64,000 nucleotides of DNA from Pseudomonas orientalis (GTDB taxonomy: Bacteria; Pseudomonadota; Gammaproteobacteria; Pseudomonadales; Pseudomonadaceae). The notes beneath the pieces were generated by a model, which saw only the letters and a program-made list of their open reading frames with translations, was not told where the DNA came from and made no database searches. Numbering within the stretch: position 1 is the stretch's first letter; each line of letters opens with the position of its first letter. The stretch covers positions 1,767,001 through 1,831,000 of the forward strand of contig NZ_CP094351.1 of NCBI RefSeq assembly GCF_022807995.1. Reading direction: 5' to 3'. Positions 54,501-61,026 of the stretch are shown here, piece after piece. A program made the position numbers and the translations under genes.

Positions 54501-55712
54501 TTACTGGCGATAGGACTTCAGGAAGTTGCCGATGCGACCGATGGCCATATCCAGTTCATCCACGCGCGGCAAGGTCACTACGCGAAAGTGATCCGGCCAC
54601 GGCCAGTTGAATGCGGTGCCCTGCACTACCAGCAGCTTTTCCGACAGCAGCAGGTCGAGCACGAATTTTTCGTCGTTGAGGATCGGGCAGACTTTCGGGT
54701 CAATCCGCGGGAAGGCGTACAGCGCTCCCATGGGCTTCACGCAGCTGACGCCCGGGATTGCGTTGAGCAGCTCCCAGGTGCGGTTACGTTGCTCCAAAAG
54801 GCGGCCTTGGGGCAGGACCAGGTCGTTGATGCTCTGGTAGCCGCCGAGTGCGGTCTGGATCGCGTGCTGGCTCGGCACGTTGGCGCACAGACGCATATTG
54901 GCCAGCATGTCGATGCCTTCGATATAGCTTTGGGCGTTGTGCTTGGGGCCGGAAATGGCGATCCAGCCGGAGCGGAATCCTGCCACGCGGTAGGACTTGG
55001 ACAGGCCATTGAAGGTCAGGCACAGCAGGTCGGGTGCCAGGGAGGCGGTGCACACATGGACGGCGTCATCGTAGAGGATCTTGTCGTAGATCTCATCGGA
55101 GAACACCACCAGGTTGTGTTGGCGCGCCAGTTCGAGCATGCCCAGCAGCACTTCTCTGGAGTACACGGCGCCGGTGGGGTTGTTCGGGTTGATGATCACC
55201 AGGGCCTTTGTGTTCGGGGTGATCTTGGCCTTGATATCGGCCAGGTCAGGGAACCAGTCGGCACCTTCGTCGCAGAGGTAATGCACCGGGTGGCCACCGG
55301 CCAGGGTCACGGCAGCGGTCCATAGCGGGTAATCCGGCGCGGGTACCAGTACTTCGTCGCCGTTGTTGAGCAAGGCCTGCAGCGACATCACGATCAGCTC
55401 GGACACGCCATTGCCCAGGTAGATGTCTTCGATACCGACACCTTCCACCTGCTTCTGCTGGTAATACTGCATCACCGCCTTGCGTGCGCTGAACAGGCCC
55501 TTGGAGTCGCTGTAGCCCTGGGCCGTGGGGAGGTTGCGGATCACGTCCTGGAGGATTTCGTCGGGCGCTTCGAAACCAAAGGGCGCCGGGTTGCCGATGT
55601 TCAGCTTGAGGATGCGATGTCCTTCCTCCTCTAGGCGTTTGGCGTGCTTGAGCACCGGGCCGCGAATGTCGTAGCAGACGTTGGCGAGCTTGTTCGATTT
55701 GCTGACCTGCAT
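54501..55712 (-). CDS. alaA: alanine transaminase AlaA
   Basis: A 403-residue class I aminotransferase starting MQVSKSNKLANVCYDIRGPV, the AlaA N-terminus. Fold I motifs: the GNGVSELI helix, IINPNNPTGAVYS, VFSDEIYDKILYDD, and the PLP lysine in FNGLSKSYRVAGFRSGW; the substrate Arg is in HFRVVTLP. It makes alanine from pyruvate and glutamate. AGGATC precedes ATG 55712 by about 10. It is divergent from msrB across 202 bp, which is GC-poor near 55745-55800. Confidence 0.95.
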   Translation of the reverse strand: MQVSKSNKLANVCYDIRGPVLKHAKRLEEEGHRILKLNIGNPAPFGFEAPDEILQDVIRNLPTAQGYSDSKGLFSARKAVMQYYQQKQVEGVGIEDIYLGNGVSELIVMSLQALLNNGDEVLVPAPDYPLWTAAVTLAGGHPVHYLCDEGADWFPDLADIKAKITPNTKALVIINPNNPTGAVYSREVLLGMLELARQHNLVVFSDEIYDKILYDDAVHVCTASLAPDLLCLTFNGLSKSYRVAGFRSGWIAISGPKHNAQSYIEGIDMLANMRLCANVPSQHAIQTALGGYQSINDLVLPQGRLLEQRNRTWELLNAIPGVSCVKPMGALYAFPRIDPKVCPILNDEKFVLDLLLSEKLLVVQGTAFNWPWPDHFRVVTLPRVDELDMAIGRIGNFLKSYRQ

Positions 55713-55914
55713 GGCGATGTGATCCTGAAAATGAACGATCCAGACGGCGTGGACACTACCGTACTGTGAATCCTGCGCGGCCCGCACCTTTAAATACGTT
55801 TGAATGCCGGTGGTGCGGGTGCCAGACTGGCGTTTTGAAGAGGCGCAATCATACGTGCCGCCTGATCCACGGAAAAGCCACAGATCAGGGTTTTTCAGTT
55901 GCCGAGGTGTATCG

Positions 55915-56307
55915 ATGGAAAAGCTGCAGAAAACCGTTGAAGAATGGAAAGCCATGCTCGATCCGGAGCAGTACAACGTGTGCCGTCTCAAGGGCACCGA
56001 GCGACCTTTCAGCGGCAAGTACAACGAGACCAGGACCGACGGCGTGTACCACTGCATTTGCTGCAATGAGCCGCTGTTCGATTCCACCGCCAAGTTCGAT
56101 TCAGGTTGCGGCTGGCCCAGCTTCTACGAGCCGATTGACGATCGTGCCATGGTCGAGATTCGCGATGTCAGCCACGGCATGATTCGCACCGAAGTCACCT
56201 GTGCCAAGTGTGATGCACACCTGGGGCATGTGTTCCCGGACGGTCCGCCGCCGACCGGCCTGCGTTACTGCATCAACTCGGTGTGCCTGGACCTGGTGCC
56301 GCGCTGA
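55915..56307 (+). CDS. msrB: peptide methionine-(R)-sulfoxide reductase MsrB
   Basis: A 130-residue MsrB. Two zinc CxxC pairs (YHCICCNEP and [13 protein letters not shown]), the substrate blocks [13 protein letters not shown] and [19 protein letters not shown] with the catalytic Cys are all present. It repairs methionine-R-sulfoxide in proteins. GAGGTG lies 7 bases before ATG 55915. It is followed by a REPIN and by gpx in the same direction, giving a small oxidative-damage cluster with the sagS and alaA genes. Confidence 0.95.
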   Translation: MEKLQKTVEEWKAMLDPEQYNVCRLKGTERPFSGKYNETRTDGVYHCICCNEPLFDSTAKFDSGCGWPSFYEPIDDRAMVEIRDVSHGMIRTEVTCAKCDAHLGHVFPDGPPPTGLRYCINSVCLDLVPR

Positions 56308-56345
56308 GAAAGCGCCTGTTTGGCCACTAAGCGTACACCGCCCTT

Positions 56346-56445
56346 TGTAGGAGCGAGCTTGCTCGCGAAAAACGTTAACGATAACGCGTGCTTTCTGAAT
56401 GAACGCGGTGCCTGTGAGTTTTTCGCGAGCAAGCTCGCTCCTACA
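56346..56445. repeat. REPIN copy C (GAGCGAGCTTGCTCGCGAA family)
   Basis: A 100-bp element with perfect inverted ends TGTAGGAGCGAGCTTGCTCG and its complement. The loop (AACGTTAACGATAACGCGTG onward) is nearly identical to copy D at 60922-61021 and in the same orientation. It lies between msrB and gpx. Confidence 0.93.
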
Positions 56446-56554
56446 AAATGCCTTGGGTTCTGGGTTGATGGGGCGTCATCATTCCCGCTTATTAGTTTGT
56501 ACACCATTCAATTGCGGACTATCTTTCTGCATCCCCTTTGCCAGAGTCACTGCC

Positions 56555-57040
56555 ATGAGCGACAACCTGCTGAGCATCCCTTGCACCACGATCAAGGGTG
56601 AGCAAAAGACCTTGGCCGATTTCGCCGGCAAGGCCATCCTCGTGGTCAACACCGCCAGCAAGTGTGGTTTCACCCCGCAGTACAAGGGCCTGGAACAGCT
56701 CTGGCAGCAATACAAGGACCAGGGCCTGGTGGTGCTGGGCTTTCCATGCAATCAGTTCGGCAAGCAGGAGCCGGGCAATGAAGGCGCGATAGCGGAGTTC
56801 TGCGAGCTGAACTTCGGCGTCAGTTTCCCTTTGTTCAAAAAGATCGACGTCAACGGCAGTGATGCCCACCCGCTGTTCGTGCAGTTGAAAAAACAGGCGC
56901 CGGGACTGCTGGGCTCGAAGAACATCAAGTGGAACTTCACCAAGTTCCTCATCGGGCGTGATGGCAGGCAGGTCAAGCGTTTTGCACCGACCACCAAGCC
57001 TCAGGATCTGAGCCAGGAGATCGAAGCGCTGCTCAAATGA
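56555..57040 (+). CDS. gpx: glutathione peroxidase family protein
   Basis: A 161-residue non-selenium peroxidase. The peroxidatic Cys is in VVNTASKCGFTPQYKGLE, the supporting Gln in GFPCNQFGKQEPG, and the Trp-Asn block in IKWNFTKFLIGRDG. Bacterial members usually take electrons from thioredoxin rather than glutathione. The second Cys of GFPCNQ could be the resolving residue. In P. aeruginosa the ospR regulator lies beside this gene; no such gene is present here. Confidence 0.93.
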   Translation: MSDNLLSIPCTTIKGEQKTLADFAGKAILVVNTASKCGFTPQYKGLEQLWQQYKDQGLVVLGFPCNQFGKQEPGNEGAIAEFCELNFGVSFPLFKKIDVNGSDAHPLFVQLKKQAPGLLGSKNIKWNFTKFLIGRDGRQVKRFAPTTKPQDLSQEIEALLK

Positions 57041-57056
57041 CAGATGCTGACGCAGC

Positions 57057-59366
57057 TCAGAGGCTTGTCGTCTCAGGCACCCACAGGTCCAGCAGGGCCT
57101 TGAGTTCTTCTCGGCGAAACGGCTTGGCCAGGTAATCGTTCATCCCTGCCGCACGGCAACGCTCACGCTCTTCGGAGAGGGCGTTGGCGGTCAAGGCAAC
57201 GATCGGCAGGTCCGGCCAGCGGCCGCTCTGGCGAATCTGCCGGCTTGCTTCGTAGCCGTTCATCACGGGCATGTTGCAGTCCATCAACACCATATCGAAA
57301 CGCTGGTCCTCAAGACACTTGAGGGCTTCGCCACCATGGCCGGCCACAATGACCTCGCAGCCAAGCTTGCCGAGCATACCTTTGGCCACCAGTTGATTGA
57401 CCGGGTTGTCCTCCACCAGCAGGATGCGCGCGCGGTGGCTGAGGGAGGTGGCGTCGATTTGGACCGGGTCTGGAAGCGGCTGCGTGTCGCTGTGCAAATA
57501 ACGCTGCAGGATCTGATACAGCGCATTACGGCTCAGTGGTCGGGCTTGTTGCTGCAGCGGTGCCAGGGCCGCGACTTCTTCGCCGGGCATGAAATTGCCA
57601 TAGGCCGTCACCACCAGGATCGGCGCGGTAATGCCCGGCCTCAGGCGGAACAGGCACTCCGGGCAATCGGTGATCAACAGGTCGGGATGCTGCCCGCTCA
57701 GGTCGTCTTCCATGCAATAGCAACGCGGCGCCAGTCCCCAGTGGGGCAGCAACGTGCTGAGCAACTCTCCCAAACCGCTGCTCTGGTTGGTAATGACGAT
57801 CACATCCCCCGTCAATGGCGCTTGAGCAACCGCCGGCAGGTGGGCAGGCAGCGGCAGGTCGACGCAGAACTGACTGCCGAAGCCGACCTCCGAACTGATG
57901 CTCAAGCGGCCCTGCATGGCTTCGCACAGGTTATGGGTCAATGCAAGACCCAAGCCCGTGCCGCCATATTGGCGCGTGATACCGGCACCGGCCTGGGTAA
58001 ACGGCTGGAAGATCTTGACCTGGGCGTCCTGGGCAATGCCGATGCCGGTATCGCAGACTTCAATGCGCACCCCTTCGCCGTGTTGGCTCAGGCGCACATC
58101 TACGCGGCCGAAGCGGGTGAACTTCAAGGCATTGGACAGCAGGTTACTGACAATTTGCCGTACCCGCGTCGAGTCTCCAATGACCTGGGCAGGAAATAAC
58201 GGGTCGATCAGGCAGGTCAGTTCAACACTGGGCGCGGCGTTTTGCGACAACAGGTTGGCGGTGTCTTCCACCAGTGAGCCAAGGTCGAACGGGATGCGCT
58301 CAAGCTCCAGTTGACCCGCGTCAAACTTGGACAGGTCGAGGATATCGTTGAGCAACTCCACCAGTACCTTGCCGGAGTCATGGGCGATGGACAGTTGCTG
58401 GCGCTGCTCGGGGTTGAGCGGGCTGTCCAGCGACAGGGCAATCATGCCCAGCAGGCCATTGAGCGGGGTGCGGATTTCATGGCTCATATTGGCCAGAAAC
58501 GCCGCCCGCGCCTGGGCCATGCTCAGCGCATTCAATCTGGCAGCCTCCAGCTCATCATTGAACTGGCTCAAGCGCTGGTTGCTGGTCTTGAGCTCAAGGG
58601 TGCGCGCAGAAACGATGTCTTCGAGCTGGCCCAGGTATTCGGTAAGTCGATCTTCGGCATGGCGTCGCTGCTGAATCTCGGTTTCCAGGTTTTCGAACTG
58701 CTGGTTGGCGACGTTGACCAGCACGCCGATTTCGTCATGCTCATGCCCTGGCGGGCAGTCCAGGCGCGCCTGTCTGCGCGTGCTCAACGCTCGAATAATG
58801 CGCACCAGCGGTTGGGTGAGCATCACGTAGAACAAGCCCAGCAGGATCCCGGTCAGCAGCAGGCTGCGAACAAAGCCGTTGAGCAACGTGACCTCGGCGC
58901 GGCGCAGGAAGCGGCCGCCAAACGCGTAGGTGTCTACGTCAAGGCGCAGTACGCCGAGGGATTCGTTGGGCATATGGCCGAGGTACAGACGGTCTTCGAA
59001 TTGACGGTTGGCGCCAAACAGAAAATCGCTGAGCGGGCGATAATGGCTTTCCTGGCGCGGCCGGTCGACATCGGCCAGCACCACACCGTTGTTGTCGATC
59101 AACTGGGCGTGAACAATGGCAGGGGAGTGCAGCAGGCCCAGGGTCAATTCCTGGGCAAGTTCGGCATCGATGTTATAGGCGATGCGCGAGGCGGGGTTGT
59201 GGCTGATTTCGATCAGCGAGCGTATTTCACGGTTGATGGATGCGTCTTCGCTGGCATAATCAATGCCGATTTGGATAAGACTGAGCAAGGTTCCCAAGAC
59301 GAAACCGACCAGCACAGTCAATCTGGCTTGTTTATAAGACAAGCGGTGGGCGAACTTGATATCCAT
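57057..59366 (-). CDS. sagS: SagS-like hybrid histidine kinase
   Basis: A 769-residue hybrid sensor resembling P. aeruginosa SagS. Order: helix 20-40, a periplasmic HmsP-like sensor (about 40-155), helix 165-190, coiled coil, HisKA with MSHEIRTPLNGLLGM (near 300), HATPase (NLLSNALKFTRF and GGTGLGLALTHNL), a degenerate receiver-like region (about 530-620) and a C-terminal receiver with VEDNPVNQLVAKG and VLMDCNMPVMNGYE. SagS controls the switch to biofilm growth and drug tolerance through HptB and BfiSR. A GTG 5 codons upstream (59381) has a better ribosome site and may be the true start. The gene order alaA-msrB-gpx-sagS matches P. aeruginosa minus ospR. Confidence 0.88.
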   Translation of the reverse strand: MDIKFAHRLSYKQARLTVLVGFVLGTLLSLIQIGIDYASEDASINREIRSLIEISHNPASRIAYNIDAELAQELTLGLLHSPAIVHAQLIDNNGVVLADVDRPRQESHYRPLSDFLFGANRQFEDRLYLGHMPNESLGVLRLDVDTYAFGGRFLRRAEVTLLNGFVRSLLLTGILLGLFYVMLTQPLVRIIRALSTRRQARLDCPPGHEHDEIGVLVNVANQQFENLETEIQQRRHAEDRLTEYLGQLEDIVSARTLELKTSNQRLSQFNDELEAARLNALSMAQARAAFLANMSHEIRTPLNGLLGMIALSLDSPLNPEQRQQLSIAHDSGKVLVELLNDILDLSKFDAGQLELERIPFDLGSLVEDTANLLSQNAAPSVELTCLIDPLFPAQVIGDSTRVRQIVSNLLSNALKFTRFGRVDVRLSQHGEGVRIEVCDTGIGIAQDAQVKIFQPFTQAGAGITRQYGGTGLGLALTHNLCEAMQGRLSISSEVGFGSQFCVDLPLPAHLPAVAQAPLTGDVIVITNQSSGLGELLSTLLPHWGLAPRCYCMEDDLSGQHPDLLITDCPECLFRLRPGITAPILVVTAYGNFMPGEEVAALAPLQQQARPLSRNALYQILQRYLHSDTQPLPDPVQIDATSLSHRARILLVEDNPVNQLVAKGMLGKLGCEVIVAGHGGEALKCLEDQRFDMVLMDCNMPVMNGYEASRQIRQSGRWPDLPIVALTANALSEERERCRAAGMNDYLAKPFRREELKALLDLWVPETTSL

Positions 59367-59533
59367 CGAGTGTTGAACCACTTCACGTTTCCCTTCGCCC
59401 GGCAAGCATAGCTGAACATCCACCAATGCTGACTTGCCCGGCATGAATCAATTTTTCTTGATGCAGCCTTGTACGGTCTGCCACAGGGTTGCCAATACGC
59501 CATCTTTTACAAGAACTTGCCAGAGGAATAGAT

Positions 59534-60424
59534 GTGGATTCTCGATTGAATGCCTTTCTTGAGCGGGCTGACGCAGTGCTCGCGCGCCTGGAACCGCTGT
59601 TACCCGCCCCGCGCCAAGCCATTGACTGGCAGCACTGCCTGGCCGCGCGCTGGCAGCGCGAAGGCCGCACAGGCTTTCTATTACCGCTGGACGTCAGCCT
59701 GGACATGCGTCTGTCGGACCTGATCGGCGTCGACAAGCAACGGGAAACGCTGGCGCGTAACACCCAGCAGTTTCTTGACGGCTTGCCCGCCAACCATGCG
59801 TTGCTATGGGGTTCGCGTGGCACTGGCAAATCTTCCATGGTCCGCGCCTTGCTCGCCCAGCATGCCAAGGCCGGCCTGCGCTTGATCGAAATCGAGCGTG
59901 ACCATCTGGCCGACCTGCCGCGCGTGGTCGAGCAACTGAACAAGCTGGCGCAGCGTTTCATTCTGTTCTGCGACGACCTGTCGTTCGAGGCCGGCGAAGG
60001 CGACTATCGCGTGCTCAAGAGTGTACTGGATGGCTCCCTGGAGCAGGCGCCGGAAAACGTGTTGCTGTACGCCACCTCCAACCGCCGTCACCTGGTGCCG
60101 GAGAACCAGAGTGACAACGACAATTGGAAGCGCGTGGATGGCGAACTGCACCCGAGCGAGGCGGTGGAAGACAAGATCGCCTTGTCCGACCGTTTCGGCT
60201 TGTGGCTGTCGTTTTATCCATTTACTCAGGAACATTTCCTGAATGTGGTCGAGCACTGGATCGGTGAGCTTGCAGGCAAGGCAGGCCTACAGTGGCAACG
60301 CGATGAACAGCTCGACATTCTCGCCGTGCGCTGGGCGACCGGACGCGGAAACCGCAATGGCCGCTGCGCCTATCAGTTCGCCCGTTACTGGGTGGGTCTC
60401 AAATTGCTGGAGCGTCAACCATGA
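59534..60424 (+). CDS. DUF815 family ATP-binding protein
   Basis: A 296-residue P-loop ATPase of the AAA-like DUF815 family. Walker A is LLWGSRGTGKSSMVRALLA (near residue 95), Walker B FILFCDDLSFEAGEGDYR, and sensor-1-like NVLLYATSNRRHLVPEN; the C-terminal lid ends with ATGRGNRNGRCAYQFARYW. GTG 59534 has GAGGA 7 bases upstream, preferable to the open frame further upstream. Its function is unknown. Its stop overlaps the ATG of the fRMsr gene (ATGA, 60421-60424), so synthesis is coupled. It is divergent from sagS. Confidence 0.87.
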   Translation: MDSRLNAFLERADAVLARLEPLLPAPRQAIDWQHCLAARWQREGRTGFLLPLDVSLDMRLSDLIGVDKQRETLARNTQQFLDGLPANHALLWGSRGTGKSSMVRALLAQHAKAGLRLIEIERDHLADLPRVVEQLNKLAQRFILFCDDLSFEAGEGDYRVLKSVLDGSLEQAPENVLLYATSNRRHLVPENQSDNDNWKRVDGELHPSEAVEDKIALSDRFGLWLSFYPFTQEHFLNVVEHWIGELAGKAGLQWQRDEQLDILAVRWATGRGNRNGRCAYQFARYWVGLKLLERQP

Positions 60425-60903
60425 TTGATTTGCAACAGGCCGGCACCGGCCTGGATGGCTATGCCTTGCTGTGCGCGCAACTGGAGTCACTGCTGGCCGA
60501 TGAGCGGGATTTCATCGCCAACAGCGCGCAATTCTCCGCCTTTCTGTTCAATCAGTTGGACGACCTGAACTGGGCAGGTTTCTACCTTAATCGCAATGAG
60601 GAACTGGTGCTTGGTCCATTCCAGGGCCAGATTGCCTGTGTGCGGATCCCTTTCGGTCGTGGCGTGTGTGGCGTCGCCGCCGCAACCCGGCAGACCCAGC
60701 GAGTGGAAGACGTGCATGCGTTTGCCGGGCACATTGCCTGTGACAGCGCCTCGAACAGCGAATTGGTGGTGCCGCTGGTCAAGAACGGCCAATTGATCGG
60801 CGTGCTTGATCTCGACAGCCCATCGCTGGCTCGTTTTACCCCTCAGGACCAGGTGGGTATCGAACAACTGGCGGCTATTTTCCTGCGCTTGACCGATTGC
60901 TGA
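60421..60903 (+). CDS. msrC: free methionine-(R)-sulfoxide reductase (GAF)
   Basis: A 160-residue single GAF-domain enzyme of the fRMsr/YebR family. The three cysteines of the family are recognised: QIACVRIPFGRGVCGVAAATR contains two and FAGHIACDSASNSELVVPLV the catalytic one. It reduces free methionine-R-sulfoxide with thioredoxin. It complements the protein-bound repair enzyme MsrB 5 kb upstream. The gene is translationally coupled to the DUF815 ATPase and followed by a REPIN and a convergent hybrid kinase gene. Confidence 0.93.
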   Translation: MIDLQQAGTGLDGYALLCAQLESLLADERDFIANSAQFSAFLFNQLDDLNWAGFYLNRNEELVLGPFQGQIACVRIPFGRGVCGVAAATRQTQRVEDVHAFAGHIACDSASNSELVVPLVKNGQLIGVLDLDSPSLARFTPQDQVGIEQLAAIFLRLTDC

Positions 60904-60921
60904 GCGAGCGGGGAATGCCTT

Positions 60922-61021
60922 TGTAGGAGCGAGCTTGCTCGCGAAAAATGTCAACGATAACGCGTGCTTCCTGGATGAACGCGGTGCCTGTGAGTTTTTC
61001 GCGAGCAAGCTCGCTCCTACA
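60922..61021. repeat. REPIN copy D (GAGCGAGCTTGCTCGCGAA family)
   Basis: A 100-bp element with perfect inverted ends. The loop (AATGTCAACGATAACGCGTG onward) differs from copy C at only a few positions, and both have the same orientation. It sits between the convergent msrC and hybrid kinase genes, 5 bp from the latter's stop. Confidence 0.93.
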
Positions 61022-61026
61022 CTGAC

